64,000 nt of DNA from Shewanella putrefaciens (GTDB taxonomy: Bacteria > Pseudomonadota > Gammaproteobacteria > Enterobacterales > Shewanellaceae): positions 1,382,501-1,446,500 of the forward strand of contig NZ_CP066369.1 of NCBI RefSeq assembly GCF_016406305.1, read 5' to 3'. The notes under the pieces were generated by a model, which had not been told where the DNA came from, did not search any database, and worked only from the letters and a program-made list of their open reading frames with translations. This document shows positions 1 to 8,521 of this stretch, piece by piece. Numbering within the stretch: position 1 is the first letter of the stretch; every line of letters begins with the position of its first letter. The position numbers and the translations under genes were made by a program.

Positions 1-1
1 G

Positions 2-511
2 CGGGACTTGCCACTGGCGTTACGCGTTTTTCTGGATCAACCACGGCGAGAGCGAACATGGGTACTTAAGGCCAAGGCCGTTTCCAAACCCCACAGTTTA
101 CTGCGCGGGACGGCTAACTCATTGGCAGATATGGGGCTTTTTGCCGGGAATGGGAGTGAAAGTGAACAGTTACTCACCTTTGACTCACGTGGAATTGCAC
201 GTAAACAGAATCAAGGCGAAGGATGTTTTAGCTGTGGCTGGGTATTTGAACCTTCTCAAGAGTTTGATTTTGATAGGCTAATGGCGTTTGTTGAACGGCA
301 AACTAAGTTGGCTTCGGCGGGAGCATCGCTACTGAGATTGAAAGCCGTGATGATCACCACCGACGGTATTGCGGGCATTAATTGGGTGGATAGGGAGCGC
401 CATATTACCGAACTCGATGACACCTTAGACTCGAGATTAGAGATGATTGCGACCCAAGAATTGGATTGGGATGATATCGAGCGGCAGTTAATGGTTTGTT
501 TAGTCGTTTAA
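2..511 (+). CDS. CobW/YjiA-type G3E GTPase, C-terminal part (5' end outside window)
   Basis: The reading frame is already open at the window edge, so only the last ~170 residues of the protein are present. They resemble the C-terminal (CobW_C) domain of G3E-family P-loop GTPases, which act as metal chaperones or insertases. The marks are a stretch RLKAVMITTDGIAGINWV followed by a final DSRLEMIA..LDWDDIERQL segment, which matches the usual ending of these proteins. The Walker motifs and CxCC metal site would lie upstream and cannot be checked. The stop codon lies inside a short tandem repeat shared with the convergent neighbour. The family call rests on the C-terminal pattern only. Confidence 0.6.
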   Translation, partial: RDLPLALRVFLDQPRRERTWVLKAKAVSKPHSLLRGTANSLADMGLFAGNGSESEQLLTFDSRGIARKQNQGEGCFSCGWVFEPSQEFDFDRLMAFVERQTKLASAGASLLRLKAVMITTDGIAGINWVDRERHITELDDTLDSRLEMIATQELDWDDIERQLMVCLVV

Positions 512-576
512 TTGGGATTTAGCTAGGGATTTAATTGGGGATTTAATTGGGGATTTGATTGGGGATTTGATTAGGA
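506..576. repeat. 12-bp degenerate tandem repeat between convergent genes
   Basis: About five to six units of ATTTAATTGGGG and variants follow each other; the four best are at 529-540, 541-552, 553-564 and 565-576. Each unit carries TAA on the plus strand or TTA for the minus strand. The array supplies the stop codon of the CobW-like gene (509-511) and the stop and last residues (repeating PNQI) of the minus-strand gene. Confidence 0.85.
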
Positions 577-1328
577 ATAGTCACGCGGTGGATTTTGCTA
601 AGGTTGGCAAGTTCGCCGCTTTGCAGCATGTCCTCGAAGAAAAGGTCGAATTGTTGCTTGAGCGGTGCAAATTGCGCTTGTTTAGGGAACGCCATAAAAC
701 CATCCTGGGTATCGATGAGCGGAAAAATGGGGCCGATCGCCTGGGGGATTTTTATATTCGCTAAGGTCGCCTCGGTATTGCGCACATTGGTGGCCAGCAG
801 ATCGAGATCGCCGCGGGATAAACGTTCAATACCACTCTTGATATCAACAAACTCATTTATGGCAAGTGACTGAGTTTTTTCATTAAATAATTCTCCATAA
901 CTCCAGCCCAGCATCTTACCTATGCGTAGACCTTTGAGACTCTCGTAGTCACCATTCCAGGGGATGACGCTGGTGTTACGGGCGTAAAAAACAATCTCAT
1001 CACGGTAGAAAGCCTTGGCCGAGAAGGAGAGTAGGTGTTGCCGCGCTTGGTTGAAGTATGGCCCGATCAAAATATCTGCTTGGCCGCGTTCGACCATAGA
1101 CTGGGCTCGGCGCCAAGGGGTCATTTGATAGTGAATAGTGACTTTTTGTTGCTGGGCGAAACGGTTCAATATATCGACCCCCAGGCCAGTAAATTCCCCA
1201 TTGGCTTGTTGTTCAAAGATTTGATTAAAGCGAGTACCAACCGCAAGCAGATCCTCAGCCTGAACAGTACAGCAAAAGCCACTGAGTGCCAAAAGGAGGG
1301 CTTTGGGATGGATTTTGCTCAGTATCAT
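543..1328 (-). CDS. Periplasmic substrate-binding protein of the amino-acid (SBP_bac_3) type
   Basis: A protein of 261 residues. The start at 1328 is chosen because AAGGAG lies just upstream of that ATG; an in-frame ATG further out has no such site. A signal peptide (MILSKIHPKALLLALSGFCC, cleavage near VQA-E) is followed by a type-II periplasmic binding fold typical of polar amino-acid receptors: GLGVDILNRF near residue 48, PWRRAQSMVERGQADILIGP, and a FMAFPK block. No permease or ATPase gene is adjacent, so it is an orphan receptor-like protein, as is common in Shewanella; the ligand cannot be read from sequence. The last 11 residues are low-complexity, made by the 12-bp repeat, and probably dispensable. 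Confidence 0.75.
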   Translation of the reverse strand: MILSKIHPKALLLALSGFCCTVQAEDLLAVGTRFNQIFEQQANGEFTGLGVDILNRFAQQQKVTIHYQMTPWRRAQSMVERGQADILIGPYFNQARQHLLSFSAKAFYRDEIVFYARNTSVIPWNGDYESLKGLRIGKMLGWSYGELFNEKTQSLAINEFVDIKSGIERLSRGDLDLLATNVRNTEATLANIKIPQAIGPIFPLIDTQDGFMAFPKQAQFAPLKQQFDLFFEDMLQSGELANLSKIHRVTIPNQIPNQIPN

Positions 1329-1649
1329 GGCGCTCCTTAGGGGATTTATCATTATTAAATTAGTGGGATCCAAGGCTTAGGGGATAAACGGCATTCGTAG
1401 GCAGTAAATTGTACACCTTTTTGAACATTCGTAGACATTGTGTGTGCTAAGTGTAATCGAGTCACTCAGTTTTATTGGGCGCATAGTACTGAATTAACTG
1501 CTTGTATTAGTTTGACAGTTAACCTTAATTTCCGGGTTGTTTCAATTTGTATCTTCATCAGTCTTTAATCATTTAAGGCCGACGAAAGGGGATTCGAGTA
1601 TGCTAAGCCTCGCATTGAACATTACGCCTATTTAGGCGGCTATTTGAGA
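1329..1649. other. Divergent intergenic region, 320 bp
   Basis: It must hold the promoters of the binding protein (minus) and the DUF3087 gene (plus). A TTGACA hexamer lies near 1512. A 12-codon open frame (1600-1635) has a ribosome site upstream and ends within a GCCTATTTAGGC palindrome just before the DUF3087 start; it could be a leader but nothing proves it. Confidence 0.4.
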
Positions 1650-2174
1650 ATGGAGATTATGAAGTTACAGCATGTTGATAAAGGCATTTACCGCAAAAAC
1701 ATGAACTTATTTATGGTGGCCTTAGTGCTTAGCCTGATACTGCTCTCGCTTTCCTTCGGGGCTGGGCTGATTGCGCTTTTCGGTGTACCTGCGATATCCG
1801 GTGAGCCTACGGGGAATTTTCACTTAAATTTACTCGGCGTGATACTGGCGGTCATCCTCTGCAGTGCCATAGTGTTTCAACTTAAAGCAAAACCGTTTTT
1901 TACTGAAATTTACTATGTTTGGCAGTTAAAACAGTTGCAGAATCGTATCTACCGCAAGCTGATTAAAATAAAGGCTGCTGCGGCTAAAAATGATGTTAAT
2001 GCGCTGATTACTTTATTGTTTTACTATACGAGCTTAAGGCAAGTGTATCTATTGGATGATAATACCTTAACCTTAGCCACAGTGGATCAAGCGTTAAGTC
2101 AGCTGCAGACTCAAATTCAAGAATTGGGGTTAGCGCTTAGCGCCGAACAATTTACCCCAAAGCTGCTGGACTGA
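1650..2174 (+). CDS. DUF3087 family inner-membrane protein
   Basis: About 174 residues. There are two predicted membrane segments near the N-terminus (roughly residues 18-45 and 58-78), then a charged helical cytoplasmic part with QLKQLQNRIYRKLIKIK and a TLATVDQALSQLQTQ tail. The pattern fits DUF3087, a family of unknown function found in Shewanella, Vibrio and relatives. The start could be the ATG at 1650 or the one at 1659, which begins MKLQHVDKGIYRKN; both have weak ribosome sites. It stands alone and converges on the peptide transporter gene with a shared terminator. The call is by overall pattern; no function is proposed. Confidence 0.65.
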   Translation: MEIMKLQHVDKGIYRKNMNLFMVALVLSLILLSLSFGAGLIALFGVPAISGEPTGNFHLNLLGVILAVILCSAIVFQLKAKPFFTEIYYVWQLKQLQNRIYRKLIKIKAAAAKNDVNALITLLFYYTSLRQVYLLDDNTLTLATVDQALSQLQTQIQELGLALSAEQFTPKLLD

Positions 2175-2193
2175 TTGCTAATCGCCCAATAAA

Positions 2194-2219
2194 AAAGTGA
2201 GTATTTGCATACTCACTTT
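2194..2219. terminator. Bidirectional rho-independent terminator
   Basis: A perfect 11-bp stem AAAGTGAGTAT / ATACTCACTTT with a TTGC loop lies between two convergent genes. An A tract precedes it and a T tract follows. Confidence 0.85.
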
Positions 2220-2234
2220 CAAATGTTGTTTGAG

Positions 2235-3779
2235 TTACTGCGCCGCTTGCTGCGCCTTTTGCAGTGTCAGTAACCACTTACCATAGAAATAAATCCCGAC
2301 CGCAGAAATCGTGCCTATCGCAGCAATAATGTACCAAGCCATGCCAATGTTGTGGCTATGGTAGAGCAGTTGCGTGAGATCATGGGCATTTTCCCCGGTA
2401 TAGCTCACCAGAGTCGTAAAGGCTTCACCCTGTGGGATGGCATCTACCTCTGTGCTACCCATGCCGCGTTCTAGTAATAAATCCCGTGAAAATAATTCCT
2501 TAGAGGCATAAATCTCATAGAGTTTAGGGCCAAAGTAGCCTTCTAGTCCCCAACCAATCCCTTGGGGTAACATCACAAACCCCAGGTACATGGCCTTTTT
2601 GCCTTCGGGGGCGATATTGCCCATAAATTCGTTTTTCTTCGGGCTTATCATCATTTCGCCGATGGAAAACATGGCAATAGCGAGCACGATAAACCAAGCC
2701 GCATGGAAAGCACCAATAAATACAAAGGCTAAAATACTCAGCAAGCAACCAATTAACATGGCCGTGGTGATTCGATATTTAGCGGTCAATGCGGCGACGA
2801 TAAAACAGCTGGTCATGATCAGACCCGCATTGAGGTTGAGCATGCCCTCTGGCATCACCTTAGTGCCTTCGTTATTGAGGCCAAGCCAGAATTGCAGGAT
2901 ACCGTTACTGGTGCCTTCGCTACCAAAAAGCGAGGTGACAATCACGCTAGTATCGACCCATTCGGAAATATGGATGGGCAGCACATCGAATAGGGCATTG
3001 AACAGGAACCAGAAACCTGAAAATACCAGCATATAGTAGATCACTATTGGTTTTTTTAGCTCATGCCATGCATCACGCCACAGGGCTTCTTGCTTGATTT
3101 CCCCTGACTTAATCTGCTTGTTGCGTGCTAAGCGCTCAGCTTTACCGGGTTCAGTGTAAGTCAGTAAAAATAAGAAGTTGAGTGAGATAATTGCCGCGCA
3201 GGCGAAGAATACATTGTCCCAGGACAGTTGGCGCATATGTACGGCAACCAGTGGCCCTAAAAATCCACCAATGTTCACCACTTGGTAAAAAATCCCCCAA
3301 GCCATGGAGGTATTATTGCGATTAGTCGATAGCACTAAGGTGCCTTGAATACCGGGTTTAAATATCCCTGTGCCTATGGCGAGGAGTAAAGAACCCGCGA
3401 GAAATCCCCAAAAGCTAGGGAAAAATGCCATCACCAGATAGCCAAAGATCTTAATGATGGTCGAGCCAAAGATGGTTTCTTTGTAGCCGACTCTATCGGA
3501 AATGCCCCCAGTAAATACTGGAACAAAGGTCTGCATAATGGCCCACAGTGAAATAATAATGCCGTAGTCACTAAGGCTTATGCCTAAACCACCCGCCGAT
3601 TCGGGGGCCTTGGCATACAGACCCGCACTCGCCTTAACACCGTAGTAGGCGATACGTTCGACCAGCTCCATGCCGCCAACGAGCCAAAAAATGTAGCTTA
3701 AGCTAGTGATCGAGGCCCACATGCCTAGCTGTTTAACTTCCCGCAGATCGTTTTCTGCATTTGGACTATTTTGACTCAT
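2235..3779 (-). CDS. Proton-dependent oligopeptide transporter (POT/PTR2 family)
   Basis: A polytopic protein of 514 residues, the usual size for bacterial POT carriers with 12-14 membrane helices. In the first helix MELVERIAYYGVKA matches the family ExxER..YYG motif that couples proton and peptide binding. GGISDRVGYKETI is the loop 2-3 motif of the major facilitator fold, and GIFKPGIQGTLV is the helix 4 signature. It should import di- and tripeptides, or other substrates, across the inner membrane with protons. A strong ribosome site (AAGGGAAGGAC) precedes the ATG. It is transcribed alone. Exact substrates are unknown. Confidence 0.85.
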   Translation of the reverse strand: MSQNSPNAENDLREVKQLGMWASITSLSYIFWLVGGMELVERIAYYGVKASAGLYAKAPESAGGLGISLSDYGIIISLWAIMQTFVPVFTGGISDRVGYKETIFGSTIIKIFGYLVMAFFPSFWGFLAGSLLLAIGTGIFKPGIQGTLVLSTNRNNTSMAWGIFYQVVNIGGFLGPLVAVHMRQLSWDNVFFACAAIISLNFLFLLTYTEPGKAERLARNKQIKSGEIKQEALWRDAWHELKKPIVIYYMLVFSGFWFLFNALFDVLPIHISEWVDTSVIVTSLFGSEGTSNGILQFWLGLNNEGTKVMPEGMLNLNAGLIMTSCFIVAALTAKYRITTAMLIGCLLSILAFVFIGAFHAAWFIVLAIAMFSIGEMMISPKKNEFMGNIAPEGKKAMYLGFVMLPQGIGWGLEGYFGPKLYEIYASKELFSRDLLLERGMGSTEVDAIPQGEAFTTLVSYTGENAHDLTQLLYHSHNIGMAWYIIAAIGTISAVGIYFYGKWLLTLQKAQQAAQ

Positions 3780-4179
3780 GTCCTTCCCTTTATTATTGTT
3801 ATCAAATTAAATTGTCTATAACTCATTTTTTATCAATACGTTAGGTGTTTGCCTTTCGTTATTTTACTTAAGGCATAAAACCCAATTTGAGTTATTTAAG
3901 CCAACACTTTACCTAATTCAAGATTAAATACCAAAAAAGTAGCGAAAAATGATGAGTTGCCCCAGAACTGTTGCCAAGTGGTGCTGCGATTGTCACTGGG
4001 CTGAAATGAAACTGTTTTCTGTATAACTTATTGTGATTATTATGTTTTGCTACAAATTAAATCGAATGCTCCGGTTTTGTTTTATGGCGAAATTTAGGTA
4101 CAATCCGTTGCCGCATTTTTGTTCATTGATATTTTTTCAGATCCGATGCGCGCCTCCTTAATCTTTGTGAGACACGGTA
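3780..4179. other. Divergent intergenic region, 400 bp
   Basis: An AT-rich spacer between the POT transporter (minus) and the MATE exporter (plus). A plausible sigma-70 promoter for the exporter is listed separately; I see no other structured element. Confidence 0.5.
4077..4104 (+). promoter_or_regulatory. Candidate sigma-70 promoter of the MATE gene
   Basis: TTGTTT (4077-4082), a 16-bp spacer and TACAAT (4099-4104) lie about 75 bp before the start codon. Confidence 0.4.
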
Positions 4180-5556
4180 ATGACAGCACTATCCCAGGCA
4201 CCAACAGATCAGCATTTGCTCAAGGAGCCGATCGCCAAGCTTTTTTGGCGTTATACCATACCCACCATAGCGTCCATGCTAGTGACTGGGGTGTATGTCA
4301 CTATTGACGGCATTTTCGTTGGGCATTACTTAGGTGAAACTGGGCTGGCGGGCATGATGCTGGCGTATCCCGTTGGGGCCATTTTATATGCCGTTGGTGC
4401 CATGATTGGCATGGGCAGCGCGGCATTAGTGTCGATCAATCTTGGCCAAGGCAATGTCGCTAAGGCGCGTAAACTCCTCGGTAATGCCTTTAGCCTATGT
4501 CTATTGGCGGGCGCGTTTTTTGCCCTTATTGGCGGGGTATTTTCCCGGGATATTTTAATCGCCTTAGGTGCAGAAGGGGAGATCCTTGAGAATGCCAACG
4601 AATACCTATTTTGGTATTTCGCCCTGTGTCATTTCCCCATTATTTCGATGACTTTTACGACGTTACTGCGTAATGATGGTCGGCCTTCTATGGTGACCTT
4701 TGTGCTGATCTTAGGCGGAGTGCTTAACACTTTCTTAGATTGGCTATTTATTGTGGTGTTTCCCTTCGGTTTGGCTGGGGCAGCCATTGCGACTATGTTG
4801 TCCCAGGCTGTGACTGGGCTTTTGTGTTTGCAGCACTTTTTTAGTCCGCGTACCCAGCTAAAGATCAACCTTGAGCAGATGAAGCTCAAGCTCGACAATT
4901 GTTTGAATATCGCCCGTGTGGGGCTTCCCAGCTTTTTGATGAACCTCTATCTGTCGATAGTGTTAACCCTGCACAATACGGCTTTTTTGTGGGTCGGCGG
5001 ACCTTTGCATGTTGCCGCATACGGCGTAGTGAGTTACACCGAAGCGTTTTTCTATTTGATTTTTGAGGGTATCGCCCTTGGTACTCAACCCATTTACAGT
5101 TTTAATGCGGGAGCCGGGCGGTTCGACCGGGTAAAACAAGCGCGCAATATTGCCTTTGGCATGACGCTACTCACCGCAGTATTAGGATTACTGCTGATCT
5201 ATTCTCGCCCCGAGTGGTTAGTGTATTTATTTGCCGGCGATAATCCTAACTTAACGCCGGTGGCGATTGAGGGTATGCGCTGGTATTTCTGGGGCTTGCC
5301 TATGGAAGGCTTGATCTTAGTCGGTGCGAGTTTCTTTCAGGCGATTAATTGCTCTCGGCAGGCCTCGATTCTGACTGGCGCTAAACTTATCCTGATTGCC
5401 GCAATAATTTACTGTTTTGCTTGGGCATTTGGAGTTGTTGGCGTGTGGATATCATTGGCGACCTGTAGCGCAATACTCACTGTTTGGATGTTTATCGCCA
5501 TGGGACGGGTCGAATCGCGTTTACTTGTCCCTTCGGTTAAAACTGCCCAAGTTTAA
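4180..5556 (+). CDS. MATE family multidrug/toxin efflux transporter
   Basis: 458 residues with about 12 membrane helices in two similar halves, the MATE architecture. The N-terminal part has LFWRYTIPTIASMLVTGVY and VDGIFVGHYLG-like text (here TIDGIFVGHYLGETGLAG), and the second half repeats it (ARVGLPSFLMNLYLSIV, ALGTQPIYSFNAGAG). Such proteins export cationic drugs or metabolites using a sodium or proton gradient. The sequence looks closer to the DinF/MepA-like branch than to NorM, but this is an impression. The start ATG at 4180 has only a weak ribosome site (GAGACACGG). It is a single-gene unit. Confidence 0.85.
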   Translation: MTALSQAPTDQHLLKEPIAKLFWRYTIPTIASMLVTGVYVTIDGIFVGHYLGETGLAGMMLAYPVGAILYAVGAMIGMGSAALVSINLGQGNVAKARKLLGNAFSLCLLAGAFFALIGGVFSRDILIALGAEGEILENANEYLFWYFALCHFPIISMTFTTLLRNDGRPSMVTFVLILGGVLNTFLDWLFIVVFPFGLAGAAIATMLSQAVTGLLCLQHFFSPRTQLKINLEQMKLKLDNCLNIARVGLPSFLMNLYLSIVLTLHNTAFLWVGGPLHVAAYGVVSYTEAFFYLIFEGIALGTQPIYSFNAGAGRFDRVKQARNIAFGMTLLTAVLGLLLIYSRPEWLVYLFAGDNPNLTPVAIEGMRWYFWGLPMEGLILVGASFFQAINCSRQASILTGAKLILIAAIIYCFAWAFGVVGVWISLATCSAILTVWMFIAMGRVESRLLVPSVKTAQV

Positions 5557-5563
5557 GGATCAT

Positions 5564-5588
5564 CCCTCTAGTTGAGGGCATGTTTTTT
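5564..5588 (+). terminator. Weak rho-independent terminator after the MATE gene
   Basis: CCCTC/GAGGG stem with a 5-nt loop, followed shortly by a run of T. Confidence 0.4.
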
Positions 5589-5740
5589 AGCGCGATGACT
5601 AACATTTCGCGATCACCCTGCGATCACCTAGCGATGATATTTGTATCTTTTGCGGCAAATATGACTTAGGGCTAGCGTGGGATGATGCGCTCTGATACAT
5701 TTCGCTGGTTTTAGTCATTTATGTTTTTAATGAGGCCCCT

Positions 5741-7252
5741 ATGCGCACCACTGCAGTCATTTCTATGCTGTTGTTTGGCGTGTTAACCAGTGTTAATGCC
5801 AGTGCCAAAGATAATGAGTTAGTGTTTGCCAGCGACTTTGAAGGTAATCGTTTATCTCAACCTTGGTCGTGGATCATGGGTTGCCAATTTGAAGGCGCTG
5901 AGCCCCACAGCGGTGAAAGCGCACTCCTCTGTGCCGAAGGCAATAGCAGTATTGTCAGTAAATACCCTATTTCGGAAGCGGGTCTATTAGAGTTTTGGGT
6001 GAAAACCCAAAATATCCAAACCCAATATCGGATCAACGTATTAACCTCACCGGTATTAAAACTCGATGCCCAGTGGCAGCATGTCGCCTTAATCGATATC
6101 ACCCCCGGCGCTAATGAATATTTGGCCCATCGCGTCTCTATTGACGACCCGAGCCGCCAGTATATTCGCCTCGACATCGAGTCCATCAATGGCCCTATAA
6201 GCTTGGACGATCTGACGCTCGATAAAATTCGCCTCGATATTGCGCTGCAAAAAAATGAGCAAAAAATTATCGGTGGGATTTTAGATAAGCTAAAGGAAGA
6301 TAAAAATTACGAGGTGCAATCCGAGTCATTTCGTACCCTTGGTAAAAATTACGCCGCCCAGCTTGAGAGCCAAAGGCAATACCTCGAATACTCCAATGCC
6401 ATCTATTCGAGTATCACCTTTGTGTTGGCGACCTCTGAGCGCAATAAGATGTCTAACCCATTAGGTTATAACACTTTTAGGTCGGTTTTGACCGATGCTA
6501 AACGTGTGGCATCGCCTATCCAGCAGGCGCGTTTAGGGTCTATGGTGAAACCCTTCGGTGACTTAGCCACCGCCACATTAAATGTGGTCAGTGCTGGCGC
6601 TTATTCTGCCTTTGCCGAACCTTTTAAGTCATTCTTGGCCGCGACTTTTGATCGCTCTAACTATGACAACAGCGACTTGAGCCGCAGCGATAAAAAGTTT
6701 GCTGAGGAAAACGGCCTAAAGATCTATCAGCAAGCCGAACGCTTTATGTCTGAAATCGAGAAAGAGCTGCAGCAGGTCACAGCGCTCGATAATGATTTAG
6801 TCAATATGCAGAAGAACTTAGATACGTTTCGTCGCGATCTCGACAAGCATCTACGCAGCTATTTACAGCATGCTGGGATTGCCCGCACCCCTGAAAATTA
6901 CAGCCGAGTGATGAGTAAGGACGAACAAACCCGCGCATTAGTGATCGCCGATGCCAGCGCCAATATTAGTGCTAAGGCCGAAGCCCTATTAGCGTCAAAT
7001 AGCAATGCTGAACTTGTGCAGTATATGATTAAAACCACTGAAAAAATTGATGAATTTCAAGAGTTCAAGGAGCGTTTTAACCAGATCACTTCGGCCATGT
7101 TAACCTTCTATGACCGTTTTGAACGCTCAATTGCCGCCGAACAAAACCCCTTCACCGACCCAAGCGATCGCGCCGTGTGGGAGCAACATGCCCAAAGCGC
7201 CCGTAACTATATTCGCCAGTCGAAGGAAGCGTTCACCAAAGCCTTTATGTAG
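5741..7252 (+). CDS. Secreted protein of unknown function with N-terminal beta-rich and C-terminal helical parts
   Basis: 503 residues with a good ribosome site (GAGG) and a signal peptide (about residues 1-22, ending ASA-K). Residues ~25-165 look like a beta-sandwich of the carbohydrate-binding or concanavalin type: FASDFEG at the start, a GESALLC segment, and LLEFWVKTQN. The rest (~170-503) is mostly helical and charged, with probable coiled-coil segments (ERFMSEIEKELQQV and MQKNLDTFRRDLDKHLR). I do not recognise a family or catalytic motif. There is no lipobox and no obvious membrane anchor, so a soluble periplasmic or exported protein is likely. It is flanked by its own terminator and borders the accessory island that follows. 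Confidence 0.7.
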   Translation: MRTTAVISMLLFGVLTSVNASAKDNELVFASDFEGNRLSQPWSWIMGCQFEGAEPHSGESALLCAEGNSSIVSKYPISEAGLLEFWVKTQNIQTQYRINVLTSPVLKLDAQWQHVALIDITPGANEYLAHRVSIDDPSRQYIRLDIESINGPISLDDLTLDKIRLDIALQKNEQKIIGGILDKLKEDKNYEVQSESFRTLGKNYAAQLESQRQYLEYSNAIYSSITFVLATSERNKMSNPLGYNTFRSVLTDAKRVASPIQQARLGSMVKPFGDLATATLNVVSAGAYSAFAEPFKSFLAATFDRSNYDNSDLSRSDKKFAEENGLKIYQQAERFMSEIEKELQQVTALDNDLVNMQKNLDTFRRDLDKHLRSYLQHAGIARTPENYSRVMSKDEQTRALVIADASANISAKAEALLASNSNAELVQYMIKTTEKIDEFQEFKERFNQITSAMLTFYDRFERSIAAEQNPFTDPSDRAVWEQHAQSARNYIRQSKEAFTKAFM

Positions 7253-7290
7253 CGGATTGTTGTGGAAACACCGACAGAGCTTTTTCATCG

Positions 7291-7323
7291 AAATGGCAGC
7301 GCAAGTCTTTTTCGCTGCCATTT
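7291..7323 (+). terminator. Rho-independent terminator
   Basis: AAATGGCAGCG / CGCTGCCATTT stem (11 bp) followed by T residues, 40 bp after the stop codon of the secreted-protein gene. Confidence 0.75.
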
Positions 7324-7356
7324 TAGCCAGAGCATGTTGTACGTAAACCCAAAGTA

Positions 7357-7619
7357 CCCCAAAGCAAGACAGTTGAATCGTATACTGCGTTATATACATT
7401 GCCACTGTTTCCCCAGTGACACGCGGTCTTTTGATTTAATAAGAAGTATCCCTATAGGCTCTACGGCGACATCTGTAGCACACGGAAGTGTAAATGCCGC
7501 GTTCACATGGTCAATAATGTTCCAGACATCATAGTGACATTCCCCATATCCCTATGGGTCAGATGTGGAAGAGCGGCCATGCCGCCAACGGTCACTGGTG
7601 CAACAATGGCAATCTTAAC
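7357..7619. repeat. Inverted-repeat element, copy A
   Basis: This copy begins with CCCCAAAGCAAGACAGTTGA, also found at 7657. It is bounded internally by inverted ends: CATTGCC..TTCCCCAGTGAC at 7397-7420, and near its complement GGTCACTGGTGCAACAATGG at 7590-7609. Copy B repeats both ends with a shorter centre. No transposase frame lies inside, so it resembles a non-autonomous (MITE-like) or palindromic intergenic element. Confidence 0.65.
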
Positions 7620-7656
7620 TAACTCTATCGCTGTTCGTTTAGCTAAAAAGCTATTG

Positions 7657-7800
7657 CCCCAAAGCAAGACAGTTGAGTTACGCGCATTACGCATTAATTG
7701 TCATTGCTTCCCCAGTGACACGCCATAAACTCGTCCCTGAGGGCTCTACTAAAACATCCATGTTTTAGAAGGTCACTGGTGCAACAATGCCAATCTTAAC
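7657..7800. repeat. Inverted-repeat element, copy B
   Basis: The second copy of the element: the same 20-bp left flank (7657-7676), left end CATTGCTTCCCCAGTGACACG (first 20 bases from 7702) and right end GGTCACTGGTGCAACAATGC (7771-7790). The centre is much shorter than in copy A and contains an AAAACATCCATGTTTT palindrome. Confidence 0.65.
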
Positions 7801-8109
7801 GACCATTGAACTATTCACTCGGCTTAAAGCTTTGTGCCACAAAACTTGCTAACACTCGTTTAGTGAATCGAAAATTGACGAACTACTTGCCCTAACAGTT
7901 CTTATCGATGAACCCTGTTTTTAGTGCTTCTTCATGAGTGAGCGGAACTGGATGGGTGTACAGTCATATTCAAATTTGAGTAGCTTTTCGCGTTTTTCCT
8001 GATGGTGTATTTGATAAAAAGCTGATAAGTTCTTTGCATACAGCTAGTTAACTGTGCGCGTTTTCACTGATCTAATGAGGTAAACAGCGCAGCGCATAAA
8101 TACTAAGAC
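7801..8109. other. Unassigned spacer before the cassette-like genes
   Basis: About 300 bp without a supported gene. I see no clear promoter or RNA structure. The boundary with the first cassette-like unit is drawn at a GTTACAT core at 8110-8116. Confidence 0.4.
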
Positions 8110-8116
8110 GTTACAT
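8110..8116 (+). other. Possible 5' boundary core of the cassette array
   Basis: GTTACAT resembles the GTTRRRY recombination core and sits 16 bp before the first cassette-like start codon, the usual distance in integron cassettes. No attI or integrase is visible upstream. Confidence 0.35.
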
Positions 8117-8131
8117 GCCTTAGGGGATATT

Positions 8132-8464
8132 GTGCCAAGCCAACAGGAAATATGTAAAAAATTCGGTGCAATACCGCTTCCCTCTAAAGAAGGCGAAAAA
8201 CTCGGTATAGCTATCGAAACTATTGGCAAGATGCCAATTAATGGCTTGCGGCATAACTCCGAGAATGGAACATGTGGCTGGTATATTTGGTGCGGGGAAG
8301 AAATGTCCGAAGACGCAGATTTTTTCAAACCATTGCACGCTAGTCATATATCGGAATATCTACCGGAAGTAGAGCAGTATTTATCATTGCCTCCAGGTTA
8401 TAGATTTTTAGTTGCTGGCGAGTACGAGGACGTGTGGCATGATCCGCAACTCACCAGCATGTAA
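8132..8464 (+). CDS. Imm33/DUF2185-like small protein, cassette-borne
   Basis: 110 residues from a GTG start with a good ribosome site (AGGGGAT, 4 nt spacing). The core CGWYIWCGEEMSEDADFFKP, then LHASHISEYLPEVEQYLSLP and PGYRFLVAGEYEDVW, matches my memory of the DUF2185/Imm33 family of presumed immunity proteins of polymorphic toxin systems. No toxin gene is next to it, so if it is an immunity protein it is an orphan, as is often seen in integron cassettes. Its stop codon is embedded in the first attC-like site. It has no signal peptide and should be cytoplasmic. Family assignment is from pattern memory; function is inference. Confidence 0.6.
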   Translation: MPSQQEICKKFGAIPLPSKEGEKLGIAIETIGKMPINGLRHNSENGTCGWYIWCGEEMSEDADFFKPLHASHISEYLPEVEQYLSLPPGYRFLVAGEYEDVWHDPQLTSM

Positions 8465-8518
8465 CAAGTTTAGGCAATCGGACGCAGCAAAGCTGCGCCG
8501 TTGCTAAAGGCGTTAAAT
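8462..8518 (+). other. attC-like recombination site 1
   Basis: TAACAAGTTTAGGCAATCGG pairs with CCGTTGCTAAAGGCGTTA around the central GCAGC AAA GCTGC. The two arms match with a few unpaired extra bases in one arm (extrahelical bases), as in true attC hairpins. The right core is GTTAAAT at 8512-8518. Confidence 0.75.
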
Positions 8519-8521
8519 GCC

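Noticed and set aside
506..576. Tandem repeat considered as a CRISPR remnant
   Set aside because: Units are 12 bp and contiguous, with no spacers or cas genes.
1600..1635. 12-codon frame before the DUF3087 gene
   Set aside because: A ribosome site is present but the peptide has no regulatory feature such as a run of one amino acid or an attenuator fold; too short to support.
8047..8115. A further attC site before the first cassette gene
   Set aside because: The GTTA-type ends are there, but the arms between 8047 and 8115 do not pair convincingly; only the right core is kept as a possible boundary.
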